A stretch of 64,000 nt of DNA from Sphingosinicella sp942492965 (lineage in GTDB: Bacteria; Pseudomonadota; Alphaproteobacteria; Sphingomonadales; Sphingomonadaceae): NCBI GenBank assembly GCA_942492965.1, contig OW818656.1, positions 1,984,001-2,048,000 on the forward strand, read 5' to 3'. How positions within the stretch are numbered: position 1 is the first letter of the stretch; each line of letters begins with the position of its first letter. A model generated the notes under the pieces. The model worked only from the letters and a program-made list of their open reading frames with translations, did not search any database and was not told where the DNA came from. Shown here piece by piece: positions 46,446-55,683 of the stretch. The position numbers and the translations under genes were made by a program.

Positions 46446-47247
46446 TGCGTTCGTCCAGGAAATACATGGCGATCGATGCACGGTCGAAAACCTCGGCTTC
46501 GTCGCGCGAGAGCGCCGCATCGACGTGCGGATCGGCGCGCTGGGCCAGAAAATGCTGGAAGTCCGCTTCGGTCCAGAACCACACTTCCGTCATCACGTCG
46601 ATCACAGGCGTTTCGGATGGCATGGGATAGGTGCGGCGATATTCGGCGAAGGTCGGCAGGCTGTCCTTCGTCAGCACGCTGAGCGCCAGCGCGCAGTGGC
46701 CATTTTCGTAACGGTCGATGAACTGATCGCGCGTCATTCCGGCTTTCTTCCGGATCAGGCCGATCAGTTTGATGGCCGGCCTTCCGGCATGGCCGGCGGG
46801 GTGTGGCTGCAGTGTGGCGGCGGGCGTGACGTATTCTTCGCATTCGAGGATGGTCATCGTCCCCGGCGCGAACAGGCACGCCTCGCTCTCAAGGATAGCC
46901 GTCTCGGTCGCCGGGTCGGCGAGCGCCCTGCGAAGCGGCCGGGCATCGCTGTACCAGAGCTGGGTGACGACATCAAAATCCGGCCCCTCATCGCGCCCGC
47001 GCGACACCAAGGGATGATCGACGACATAGTTGCGGCGATAGTCGGAGAAGAAGGGGAGCAGCGACCGTACGAGCGGCGCATGGTCGTTCTCGTAGCGGTC
47101 GATCAGCACCGCGCGCGGAACGTCGGGCCTGAATTTTACCAGAACCACCTGCTTGATCACGCCGCGCTCTCCCGATCTCGATCCTGTTGCCGCAGCAGGC
47201 GCCGAAACCATCAGCGCCATCGCAGCCAGGAATTCCCTTCGCTCCAT
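46441..47247 (-). CDS. Double EthD-domain protein with Tat-like signal
   Basis: The 268-residue protein begins MERREFLAAMAL..., a twin-arginine-type signal. Two EthD (dimeric alpha/beta barrel) repeats follow: the first is centred on IDRYENDH and ends TMTILECEEYV, and the second on IDRYENGH and ends SIAMYFLDER. EthD proteins are small partners in ether and other xenobiotic degradation, normally single-domain and cytoplasmic, so a fused exported pair is unusual. It is the last gene of the acyl-CoA dehydrogenase-SDR-flavoprotein operon, 7 nt after the flavoprotein gene. Confidence 0.75.
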   Translation of the reverse strand: MERREFLAAMALMVSAPAAATGSRSGERGVIKQVVLVKFRPDVPRAVLIDRYENDHAPLVRSLLPFFSDYRRNYVVDHPLVSRGRDEGPDFDVVTQLWYSDARPLRRALADPATETAILESEACLFAPGTMTILECEEYVTPAATLQPHPAGHAGRPAIKLIGLIRKKAGMTRDQFIDRYENGHCALALSVLTKDSLPTFAEYRRTYPMPSETPVIDVMTEVWFWTEADFQHFLAQRADPHVDAALSRDEAEVFDRASIAMYFLDERT

Positions 47248-47254
47248 CACCTCC

Positions 47255-48964
47255 CTATGCCCGCTGCGCCTGCGAGGCGATATGGTTGGCGGCGATGAAC
47301 GCGAAGACGGTCGCCGGGCCAAGCGTGCCGCCTGCACCGGGATAGCAGTTGCCGAACGGCGACCCGGCGCAGTTGCCGGCCGCGTAAAGCCCGGCGATCG
47401 GATCGCTGCTTTCCGCGAGCACGCGCCCTTCGGCGTCGGTCTTCAGTCCGCCCTTGGAGCCGAGGTCGCCAAGATCGATCTGCACGGCGTAGAACGGTGC
47501 CTGGTCGATTGGCCCCATGCACGGGTTCGGCCCCACGTCCGGCTTGCCGAAGAACTGGTCGAACCGGTTTTTCCCGCGCCCGAATTCCGTGTCATTGCCG
47601 CTCGCGGCGAAGCCGTTCATCCGCGCGACCGTCTCCCTGAGCGCCGCCGGATCGATGGCCATCTTGCTCGCGAGCTGCTCGATGCTGTCCGCCTTGAAGA
47701 TATAGCTATCCCACCATTCGGGCGGCAGGCTGCGGTCGGGCATGATGAAATCGGGGAGGATCGCACCGCACGCGTATTTGCGGCGAAATTTGGCATCGAA
47801 AACCATCCAACAGGGCGTGTTCGCACCGGTCGCTTTCTGGTCCGCGATCATCGCCTGGCCGAACTGGTCGTAGGAGCAGCTTTCATTGACGAAGCGGCGG
47901 CCGAGCCGGTTGACGCAAAGACTGTAGGGATGGCGGTGATCGAAGAACATCGGCTGCGCGAGGTCGAGGTTGGCGACGCTGCGCGACGGCAGCTGCATGC
48001 TGGGCGCCCACCAGTTTGCGTCCAGTGTTTCGGTCGCCGCGCCGATCCGCTTCCCCGCGACCAACGCATCGCCGACGTTCATGTCTCGGGGAGTCAGGCT
48101 CCAGTTGCAGCGCGTCGCGACCGGCAGATATCTGTCGCGCAGCAACTGGTTCTGCTCGAATCCGCCAGCCGTCAGGATCACGCCGTGACGCGCGCCGATT
48201 CGGTCTGTCTTGCCTTTCGACATGGTTTTGATGCCGGTCACGCGTCCGTCTTCGACGATGAGGTCGGCAAGCGCGCAGTTGAGTATCATGGGGATGCCGC
48301 GCTCGCGCATGGCCTGCCGCAATCCGCCGACCAGTGCGCGACCCATCGTCAGCCGGCGATCGATGGCGGTCCGGCCGCGCCATGGCCAGTCGAGCCAGTA
48401 TTTCAGGATGAGTTTCGCGGCGGTCCATTGCCAGCCGAACTTGCGCGCGGCGAGTGCGAACGATTGCTGCAGGTTCAGCGCATAACGGTCGAACAGCTTG
48501 TAGCCCGACGGGGAGGGACGCAGCAGATGAAAATCGTTCCCCAGCCTCGCGCCATCCATCTCAACCGGGAACAACGATCGCCCCGTTGCGGCGCCCGGCG
48601 CCTCGGCGATGTAATCGGGAAAGTCGGGGATAGAGATCATCGCCACGCCGACCGCCGCCATGTAGCGGATCATGTCGGGGCCGTTGTCGACATAGGCGGC
48701 GAGTTTGTCAGGCCGGAAGGCATCCTTGCTCACGGCGTTCAAATAGGTGAGCGCTGCCTCGCGACTGTCCTGTTTGGCGCCGATGCCGTGGCCTGGAATC
48801 CAGATGCCGCCGCCGGAGGTGGCCGACGTGCCGCCATAAAGCGATGATTTTTCGATAACGACAGGCCGCAGGCCAAGGTCGTGCAGGCGGACGGCGGCGA
48901 GAAGGCCGGCCGCGCCGGCGCCGCATATGACAACATCGAACTCTGCCGCTCCGTCTGGCATCAA
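47255..48964 (-). CDS. KstD-like FAD-dependent dehydrogenase
   Basis: The 569-residue flavoprotein is of the fumarate-reductase / 3-ketosteroid-delta1-dehydrogenase group: FAD-binding VVICGAGAAGLLAA, YGGTSATSGGGIWIPGH, and the C-terminal GLYAAGNCAG with CYPGAGGTLGPA. Tyr in NESCSY and Tyr in CYPGAG correspond to two catalytic tyrosines of KstD. It should abstract hydrides from a ring ketone or reduce an enone. It overlaps the SDR gene by 4 nt. A second, related enzyme lies at 57168-58898. The exact steroid or polycyclic substrate is inference. Confidence 0.82.
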   Translation of the reverse strand: MMPDGAAEFDVVICGAGAAGLLAAVRLHDLGLRPVVIEKSSLYGGTSATSGGGIWIPGHGIGAKQDSREAALTYLNAVSKDAFRPDKLAAYVDNGPDMIRYMAAVGVAMISIPDFPDYIAEAPGAATGRSLFPVEMDGARLGNDFHLLRPSPSGYKLFDRYALNLQQSFALAARKFGWQWTAAKLILKYWLDWPWRGRTAIDRRLTMGRALVGGLRQAMRERGIPMILNCALADLIVEDGRVTGIKTMSKGKTDRIGARHGVILTAGGFEQNQLLRDRYLPVATRCNWSLTPRDMNVGDALVAGKRIGAATETLDANWWAPSMQLPSRSVANLDLAQPMFFDHRHPYSLCVNRLGRRFVNESCSYDQFGQAMIADQKATGANTPCWMVFDAKFRRKYACGAILPDFIMPDRSLPPEWWDSYIFKADSIEQLASKMAIDPAALRETVARMNGFAASGNDTEFGRGKNRFDQFFGKPDVGPNPCMGPIDQAPFYAVQIDLGDLGSKGGLKTDAEGRVLAESSDPIAGLYAAGNCAGSPFGNCYPGAGGTLGPATVFAFIAANHIASQAQRA

Positions 48965-49737
48965 AGGCTGTAGCCCCCGTCGAGGGTGAGGGTTTGCCCC
49001 GTCACATAACGGGCCCGGTGCGAGGCGAAGAACAGGACAGCTTCGGCGACCTCTTCAGCCGTTCCCAGCCGTTTCAGTGCGGAATTGCGTTTCGCCGCCT
49101 CGATATAAGCGTCGTCGTAGGCGACGCCGATCAGCTTGCGGAACAGCCCGGCATCGATCAGCCCCAGCGCGACCGTGTTGGCACGAATGCGGTTCCGGCC
49201 CTCCTCGCGGGCGATTCCCGTCATCAGGGCGCCGATGGCCGCCTTCGGGATGACCGAAAGCGCATCCTTCGCGGGCCAGCGCAGCAGCCCGGTGGTGCTG
49301 ATGGTCACGAAGCTGCCGCCCGCCTGACGCATATGCGGCAACAGCGCCTGCACGACGTTGAAAAAGCCGTTGGTGTCGGCGTCCATCACCTGCCGGAATT
49401 CCTCGGGGCCGATGTCGCCGATGAACTTCATCGCGATGTGCGAACCGCTGGCATTGACCAGCGTGTGCACGCGTCCATGCGCCGCGATGATCCGGGCGCA
49501 GGTGTCGGCAACCTGGGCACCATCTTCTATCGCGAGCGGATAGGCCGAAGCGGCGCGGCCAAAGCCCCGAACGGTCGCGACGACCGCGCTGGCCGCCGCC
49601 TCGTTGCTGCGATAGGTCAGCACGACATCGGTGCCGGCGGCCGCCAGCTTTTCGCAGATCGCGCTGCCGATGCCGCCGCTGCCGCCAATGACCAGCGCCA
49701 CGCCGTCGCCATCGGGAAAGTCCGGGGACGCCGTCAT
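48961..49737 (-). CDS. SDR-family protein lacking the catalytic tyrosine
   Basis: The 258-residue short-chain dehydrogenase fold shows the cofactor motif GGSGGIG (18-24), NASGSH (95-100), a Ser/Thr at 147-148 (ISTTG) and the C-terminal YVTGQTLTLDGGYSL. The YxxxK catalytic motif reads SVIPK (161-165): Lys165 is kept but the Tyr is Ser161, clear from the codon TCG. It may therefore not be a classical alcohol dehydrogenase; a hydratase, reductase with another acid, or a non-catalytic role are open. It overlaps the flavoprotein gene by 4 nt and the acyl-CoA dehydrogenase gene by one base. Confidence 0.8.
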   Translation of the reverse strand: MTASPDFPDGDGVALVIGGSGGIGSAICEKLAAAGTDVVLTYRSNEAAASAVVATVRGFGRAASAYPLAIEDGAQVADTCARIIAAHGRVHTLVNASGSHIAMKFIGDIGPEEFRQVMDADTNGFFNVVQALLPHMRQAGGSFVTISTTGLLRWPAKDALSVIPKAAIGALMTGIAREEGRNRIRANTVALGLIDAGLFRKLIGVAYDDAYIEAAKRNSALKRLGTAEEVAEAVLFFASHRARYVTGQTLTLDGGYSL

Positions 49738-50894
49738 CAAAAGCTCCTCGAGATGATTTCTTTCATGATCTCGTTGGTGCCGCCGTAGATCATCTGCGCC
49801 CGCGCGTCGGTCCAGGCGCGCGCGACAGGATATTCGAGCATGTAGCCATAGCCGCCATGCAGCTGGACGCATTCGTCGAGAACGCGGTTCTGGAGTTCGG
49901 TGCACCACCATTTCGCCATCGCCGACGCTTCGGCGTTCAGCGCCCCGGCGCAGGCGAGATCGATGCAGCGGTCGATATAGACGCGCGCGATCTGCGTCTT
50001 CGTCTTGCATTCGGCGAGCTTGAACTTGGTGTTCTGGAAGTCGATCAGTTTCTTGCCGAAGGCTTCGCGCGACTTGGTGTAGTCGATGGTCGATTCCAGC
50101 GCGACCTCGCAGCCCGCGACCGCGCGGATCGCGATCATCAGCCGCTCCCACGCCAGTTCCTGCATCAGGTATCGCAGCCCCTCGCCCTGCCGTCCCAGCA
50201 GGTTGCTCCTCGGAACGCGGACGCTGTCGAAAAACAGCTCGGCAGCGTCCTGTGCCTTTTGGCCGACCTTGTCGAGCGGCAGGCTTTTCGACACGCCTTC
50301 GCGCGTCGCCTCGACGAGAAACAGCGACAGGCCGCCCGATCCATCCTCTTGCTCGGTCTTGGCCGCGACGATGATGAGGTCGGTGATGTAGCCGTTGGTG
50401 ATGAAGGTCTTGGAGCCGTTGATCAGATAATCGTCGCCGTCGAGGACTGCGCGGGTTGAAATGGCCCGCAGGTCCGATCCGCCGCGCGGCTCGGTCATCG
50501 CCAGCGAGCCGATGACTTCGCCGCGCGCCATGCGGGGCAGCCATTCGCTCTTTTGCGCCTCGGTGCCGAATCGCTCGATATAGCCCGCGACGATCTCCGA
50601 ATGCATGACAAAGCCCGGCCCTGCCGCATTGGCGCGCTGCTGTTCCTCGATCAGCACCGCGCTGTACTTGCGGTCGGCCCCGGCGCCGCCGTACTGCTCC
50701 GGCGTCGTCACGCACAGGAAGCCGTGCTTGCCAGCCTCCAGCCAGACGTCGCGATCAGTGTGGCACTGCTTGTTCCAGCGATCGAGGTTCGGGATGACAT
50801 TGTCCTGCATGAACCGGCGCACATTGGTGCGAAACAGCTCGTGCTCTTCGGCGAAGAGGGTTCGATCGATGGGCAGAAAATCCATGCCGGCCAC
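49737..50894 (-). CDS. Acyl-CoA dehydrogenase, long-chain type
   Basis: The 385-residue FAD enzyme has MTEPRGGSD, the SKTFITNG loop and QLHGGYGYM. The end IYGGTNEIMKEIISR lacks the Glu of the YEGT type. This matches the LCAD subgroup, whose catalytic Glu lies in the preceding helix region (here within ERLMIAIRAVAGCEVALES). It should desaturate an acyl-CoA side chain. It is the first gene of the minus-strand operon to the EthD gene and is preceded by one copy of the shared promoter motif. Confidence 0.9.
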   Translation of the reverse strand: MAGMDFLPIDRTLFAEEHELFRTNVRRFMQDNVIPNLDRWNKQCHTDRDVWLEAGKHGFLCVTTPEQYGGAGADRKYSAVLIEEQQRANAAGPGFVMHSEIVAGYIERFGTEAQKSEWLPRMARGEVIGSLAMTEPRGGSDLRAISTRAVLDGDDYLINGSKTFITNGYITDLIIVAAKTEQEDGSGGLSLFLVEATREGVSKSLPLDKVGQKAQDAAELFFDSVRVPRSNLLGRQGEGLRYLMQELAWERLMIAIRAVAGCEVALESTIDYTKSREAFGKKLIDFQNTKFKLAECKTKTQIARVYIDRCIDLACAGALNAEASAMAKWWCTELQNRVLDECVQLHGGYGYMLEYPVARAWTDARAQMIYGGTNEIMKEIISRSF

Positions 50895-50954
50895 TGAATA
50901 TCCCTCAAATCAACCATCTGCGGAAAAAACGATGTCCGACCGCTACATCCCGAT

Positions 50955-50975
50955 GGCGCTCAACTTGAACTCGTT
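50955..50975 (-). promoter_or_regulatory. Cluster motif, copy A
   Basis: Read on the minus strand this is AACGAGTTCAAGTTGAGC (core CGAGTTCAAGTTGA, 50960-50973). It points toward the acyl-CoA dehydrogenase gene, whose start is 65 nt downstream. It is one of five copies upstream of the operons of this cluster and contains the palindrome TCAAGTTGA. Confidence 0.7.
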
Positions 50976-51012
50976 TTCGATAGGCTTTGACTCATTTCCA
51001 GGCACCGCCTCG

Positions 51013-52170
51013 TCAGTTCCTGAGCACCAGCGCGCCGTTGGGAGTCGTGTCGCAGGAGGTGACGAGGCAGGTCGATGCGCCCTCGATCTGCGTCAATGCC
51101 TCACCGCGCAATTGCTTCACAGCTTCGCTCATCAGGTTCATGCCATGCAGGTAGACTTCAGCCAGGCTGCCGCCCGACGTGTTGACCGGCAGGCGCCCGC
51201 CCGGCCGCAGCGTCCCGTTCGCGATGAAGTCCCCGGCCTCGCCCCGGCCGCAAAACCCATAGGCTTCGAGGCTGAACAGAACGAGCGGCGAAAAGGCATC
51301 GTAGATCTGCGCGACATCGATGTCAGCGGCCTTGATGTCGGATTGGCGCCACAGGTTCGCGGCGCAGGTCCACGATGAGCTGCGCAGCGGATCGGCGCTG
51401 TGATAATCGGTCATCAGCTGGTGCTGCGGTTTCATGCCCTGCGAAAAGGCGTGGATATGCACGGGCGGCTTCCGGCAATCCGCCGCCCGATCGCTGCGCA
51501 CGAGCACGAGCGCGATGGCGCCGTCGCTTTCAAGGCAATTGTCGAACAAGCACAGGGGATCGGAGATCATCCGCGCGCTTAGATAGTCCTCCATCGACAG
51601 CGGCCGTGCGCCCATAAGCGCCCTGGGATTGTTATGCGCATAGGCGCGCATGGACAGCGCCACTTCGGCCAGTTGCTCGTGCGTCACCCCATAATCATGC
51701 ATGTAGCGCCGCGTCAGCACGGCGACTTCGTCGACGGGGCGGAGCAGGCCCTGCGGCCGCGTCCATTTCCAGTGGTCGTCGACGGAGGCGCGAACGCCTG
51801 CCCACAGCCGCTTGGAAGGGTCGCCGCGTTTGCGCGAACGCCACACCACGCCGACGTTGGCAACACCTGCGGCGATCGCCAGCGCGAGCTGGCCGACCGC
51901 GCCGCAACCTGCGCCGCCGCCGTGCGGCGATTGCGACAGGAAGTGCACCCCGCCCATGCCCACGCTGCGCGCGATCTCGAACTCGGGTGTCTGTTCATAG
52001 GTATAGCACGACAGCGCATCGACTTCGCTGGGCTGAATGCCCGCATCGTCGAGCGCCGCCTTGATCGCGCGGCAAGCCAGCAGGAATTCGGACTCCTCCA
52101 GGCGCCTCGCGAATTCGGTTTCGCCGATCCCGACGATCGCGGTCTGGTCTTTCAGCATCATGGTCTCCAC
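51013..52170 (-). CDS. Thiolase-fold lipid-transfer protein / retro-aldolase (Ltp-like)
   Basis: The 385-residue protein has the thiolase fold of SCP2/lipid-transfer type: TAIVGIGETEFARR at the start, HGGGAGCGAVGQLALAI, QIYDAFSPLVLFSLEAYGFC, and NTSGGSLAEVYLHGMN instead of the thiolase GHP motif. In steroid catabolism, proteins like this (Ltp2) form aldolase complexes with a DUF35 partner and cleave side chains without CoA thiolysis. A DUF35 gene is two genes upstream in the same operon, supporting that role. The start may be GTG (52170) or a nearby ATG. Confidence 0.82.
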   Translation of the reverse strand: METMMLKDQTAIVGIGETEFARRLEESEFLLACRAIKAALDDAGIQPSEVDALSCYTYEQTPEFEIARSVGMGGVHFLSQSPHGGGAGCGAVGQLALAIAAGVANVGVVWRSRKRGDPSKRLWAGVRASVDDHWKWTRPQGLLRPVDEVAVLTRRYMHDYGVTHEQLAEVALSMRAYAHNNPRALMGARPLSMEDYLSARMISDPLCLFDNCLESDGAIALVLVRSDRAADCRKPPVHIHAFSQGMKPQHQLMTDYHSADPLRSSSWTCAANLWRQSDIKAADIDVAQIYDAFSPLVLFSLEAYGFCGRGEAGDFIANGTLRPGGRLPVNTSGGSLAEVYLHGMNLMSEAVKQLRGEALTQIEGASTCLVTSCDTTPNGALVLRN

Positions 52171-52176
52171 GTCGCG

Positions 52177-55100
52177 CTATTCGGCCGGCACCAGCAGCTC
52201 GGCCCGGGATGCCGTGGCATAGCGTTCCCGTAGCGCCGCCAGATGCGCGCGCGCCTTCGCGAGGCTCTCGTCCTTCACGACATCATAGCCGCGGATCAGT
52301 TCGGGATAGGACGCGATCTCCACCGCGATATCGTAAGTCGCGGGCGTCATGTCCTTCAGCAGATCGTCGATCATCGCTTCATACTCGGCGATCAGCGCAC
52401 GTTCCGCGCGGCGATGCGCGTCGTATCCGAACGGGTCGAGCGGCGTTCCGCGAAGGAATTTCAGCCGCGCGAGGATCATATAGAGCAGCATCGTGCCCCG
52501 ACCGAACGTCCGCTTGGGATAGCGGCCGGTGCGCTTGTCGCGCCGCTGCAGGATCGGCGGCGCCATATGGAACTCAAGCCGCAGGTCGCCCTCGAATTCC
52601 TGTTTCAGCGCTTCAAGGAAGCTGCCGTCGCTGTATAGCCGGGCAACCTCATACTCGTCCTTGATCGCCATCAGCTTGAAGGCGTAGCGCGCGACCGCTT
52701 TGGTCAGCGCCTGTGTCTTGCCGACACGCGCGTCGGCCCGGCGGACGCGCTCGATCAACGCACGATATCGGTCCGCATAGGCGCCGTTCTGATAGCGCGC
52801 CAGCTCATCCGCCAGCCGCGCGGCGAGCGTGTCGGCATCCTCCGTCTGCAAGACTTCGTCGGACACGCCCTGGCCAAAGGCCATCGCTTCGACCGCAGGA
52901 AGATCCGCTGCGGCGAGCCGCCCCCAGGTGAGGGCGGCCGTGTTCATTTCGACGCTGACGCCATTCAGCTCGATGGCCCGCAGCAGCGCGGCGAGGCCGA
53001 CTGGCAGCCAGCCCTTCTGCATGGCGTAGCCGACGAGGAAGAGGTTTGTGGCCACCTCATTGCCAAGCAATGCATAGGCAAGGCGGCCCGCGTTGACGAA
53101 TTCGGCATGGTCATCGCCCAGCAGGCCGCGAATGCCCGCCATCATCCCCTCGGCGGTCAGGTTGAGATCGGGATTTCTCGCGAAGGCCGATGTCGGCATG
53201 ACGCGCGTGTTCACGACCGCCCGGCTTTTGCCGGCGATCATTTTCGACATGACGTCCTGCCCCGTGGTCACGACGATGTCGCAGCCCAGAACGACATCGG
53301 CGGCAACGATGCGGGTCGCGTGCAGCTGCTCCGGCAGGGCGGCGATCCGCACATGGCTGGTGACGGGGCCGTTGCGCTGCGCGAGTCCGGCAACATCAAG
53401 GACGGAGCATCCCTTGCCTTCGAGATGCGCGGCCATGCCCAGCAGCGCGCCGATGGTCACGACACCGGCGCCGCCAATTCCGGTCACCAGCAGGCTGAAC
53501 GGCTGCTCGCACGCCGCGACCTCGGGCTCCGGAAGGCGCGCGGCGCATTCAGCCGCCTCGGCGGGCAGTGCCGCGCCGTGTCCGGCCGTGCGTTTGCGCG
53601 GTGTGCCCCCGTGCACGGTGACGAAGCTGGGGCAATAGCCCTTCTTGCACGAGAAGTCCTTGTTGCAGGCGGACTGGTTGATGCGCCGCTTGCGGCCGAA
53701 GGCGGTTTCGACGGGTTCGATGGCGATGCAATTCGATTGCACGCCGCAATCGCCGCAGCCTTCGCAGACGCGCGGATTGATGAAGATGCGCCGGTCGGGA
53801 TCGACGGCGGAACCGCGCTTGCGGCGGCGGCGCAGTTCGGTTGCGCAGAACTGCTCATAGACGATGATCGAGACGCCCTCGATCTCGCGCAGTTCCTTCT
53901 GCACATCGTCCAGCCTGTCACGGTGGTGGATGGTGACGCCGGGCGCGAAGGCGTAACCTTCGGCATATTTCTCGATATTGTCGCTGACCACCGCGATCCG
54001 GCGGATGCCCTCGGCATGGACCTGCCGCGTCAGTTCGTCGACGCGCACATTGCCTTCGATCTGCTGACCACCGGTCATGGCGATCGCGTCGTTGACGAGG
54101 ATTTTGTAGGTGATGTTCACGCCTGCGGCGACCGCGGCGCGGATCGCCAGAAGGCCCGAATGATAATAGGTGCCGTCGCCCAGATTCTGGAAGATGTGCT
54201 TGCGTTCGGTGAAGGGCGAAAGGCCGATCCAAGGCGCGCCTTCGCCGCCCATCTGGAACAATGTCGGCGTGTTGCGCTCGGGCAGGAAGGTCGCCATGCC
54301 GTGACAGCCGATACCGCCGAACGCCACACTGCCTTCCGGCACCTTCGTCGACGTGTTGTGCGGGCACCCCGCGCAGAAGATGGGCAGTCGCATGAGTCCG
54401 CCGCCCGTCGCGGCACCCGCCACGGCAGGGGCGGCAACGGGCAGCGCCGCGCTGCCCAGTCGTGTCAGGACTGCCCGGATGATTCCCGATAGCGCCGCCG
54501 CATTCAACTCGGCCTCGGCGGGGATCAGCGGCGCACCCCGTTCATCCTGCTTGCCCAGAAGGAGGGGCGCTTCCTTGTCGTTGACGAACAGGCTGGCGAG
54601 CTGCGTCTCGATCACCGGCCGCTTTTCTTCCACGACGAGGATCGCCCGATAGGCGCGGGCGAATTCGGAGATCAGGTCGGGCTCCAGCGGCCACGGCATG
54701 GCGACCTTGAAAACGCCGACGCCGATCGCGCGGCATCGGTCGTCATCGAGCCCGATTTCCTCCAGCGCCTGCATCACATCGAGATGCGCCTTGCCCGTCG
54801 TGACGATGCCGACCAGGCCGGCCTCGCCCTGGATGACGGCCCTGTGAATGACGGCCCTGTTCAGCCGGTTCGCCTTCACGAACGTCTTCACTGCGGGAAT
54901 CCGCTGCTGATAGTGGCGCTGCTCGACCATCACGGGGTGGATGCCCCAGCCGACATTCAGCCCGTTTTCCGGCAGGCCCGGGATGTCGGGCAGGGTGATT
55001 TCGACCTGATCGCCCGCAATGTTGACAGACGCCGAACTCTCGATCGTGTCGGTTACGCATTTCATGCCGATCCAGCAGCCCGAAAAGCGCGACAGGGCGA

Positions 55101-55683
55101 TACCGCAGAGCCCGTAATCCAGATAATCCTGAACCGTGGCGGGATTGAAATAGGGCATGCCGTAATGGATGAAGGCATGGTCGCTCTGGTGCGCGACAGT
55201 TGAGGATTTCGCGCCGTGGTCGTCTCCGGCCAGCACGAGGACGCCGCCATGCTTCGACGATCCGGCATAGCTGCCGTGCTTCAGTGCATCGCCGGCGCGG
55301 TCGACGCCCGGCCCCTTGCCATACCAGAGTGCGAACACGCCGTCATAGCGGGCCTCGCCGAACAGGTCAGTCTGCTGCGACCCCCACACGGCGGTCGCTC
55401 CCAGCTCCTCGTTGATTCCCGGTTGGAAGACGATGTGGTGCGCGTCGAGATCGCGCTTCGCGGCCTTCAGCGCCGTGTCATAGCCGCCAAGCGGCGATCC
55501 GGTGTAACCCGATATGAAACCGGCGGTGTTGAGCCCGTTCGCGAGGTCGCGGCTGCGCTGCATCATCGGCAGGCGCACGAGCGCCTGCGAGCCCGACAGG
55601 TAAACGCGGCCATTGGTTTTCCGATAGCGGTCGTTCAGCGCATAATCGCGCAGGCCCGGTGCCGTTTTTTCAGGCGTTGTCAT
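52177..55683 (-). CDS. Indolepyruvate-ferredoxin-oxidoreductase-type fused 2-oxoacid oxidoreductase
   Basis: The 1168-residue enzyme fuses an IorA-like part, with FISGYTGSPLGGYD at the start and the TPP region GDGTYYHSGLLAIRAA and NDAIAMTGGQ, to cysteine-rich Fe-S segments (CEGCGDCGVQSNC and CNKDFSCKKGYC). An IorB-like gamma domain follows (TGIGGAGVVTIGALLG). It oxidatively decarboxylates a 2-oxoacid to an acyl-CoA with ferredoxin as acceptor. Homologues of this type occur in aerobic estrogen degradation in Novosphingobium (EdcC), acting on a ring-cleavage product. The start at 55683 overlaps the DUF35 stop. Confidence 0.88.
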   Translation of the reverse strand: MTTPEKTAPGLRDYALNDRYRKTNGRVYLSGSQALVRLPMMQRSRDLANGLNTAGFISGYTGSPLGGYDTALKAAKRDLDAHHIVFQPGINEELGATAVWGSQQTDLFGEARYDGVFALWYGKGPGVDRAGDALKHGSYAGSSKHGGVLVLAGDDHGAKSSTVAHQSDHAFIHYGMPYFNPATVQDYLDYGLCGIALSRFSGCWIGMKCVTDTIESSASVNIAGDQVEITLPDIPGLPENGLNVGWGIHPVMVEQRHYQQRIPAVKTFVKANRLNRAVIHRAVIQGEAGLVGIVTTGKAHLDVMQALEEIGLDDDRCRAIGVGVFKVAMPWPLEPDLISEFARAYRAILVVEEKRPVIETQLASLFVNDKEAPLLLGKQDERGAPLIPAEAELNAAALSGIIRAVLTRLGSAALPVAAPAVAGAATGGGLMRLPIFCAGCPHNTSTKVPEGSVAFGGIGCHGMATFLPERNTPTLFQMGGEGAPWIGLSPFTERKHIFQNLGDGTYYHSGLLAIRAAVAAGVNITYKILVNDAIAMTGGQQIEGNVRVDELTRQVHAEGIRRIAVVSDNIEKYAEGYAFAPGVTIHHRDRLDDVQKELREIEGVSIIVYEQFCATELRRRRKRGSAVDPDRRIFINPRVCEGCGDCGVQSNCIAIEPVETAFGRKRRINQSACNKDFSCKKGYCPSFVTVHGGTPRKRTAGHGAALPAEAAECAARLPEPEVAACEQPFSLLVTGIGGAGVVTIGALLGMAAHLEGKGCSVLDVAGLAQRNGPVTSHVRIAALPEQLHATRIVAADVVLGCDIVVTTGQDVMSKMIAGKSRAVVNTRVMPTSAFARNPDLNLTAEGMMAGIRGLLGDDHAEFVNAGRLAYALLGNEVATNLFLVGYAMQKGWLPVGLAALLRAIELNGVSVEMNTAALTWGRLAAADLPAVEAMAFGQGVSDEVLQTEDADTLAARLADELARYQNGAYADRYRALIERVRRADARVGKTQALTKAVARYAFKLMAIKDEYEVARLYSDGSFLEALKQEFEGDLRLEFHMAPPILQRRDKRTGRYPKRTFGRGTMLLYMILARLKFLRGTPLDPFGYDAHRRAERALIAEYEAMIDDLLKDMTPATYDIAVEIASYPELIRGYDVVKDESLAKARAHLAALRERYATASRAELLVPAE

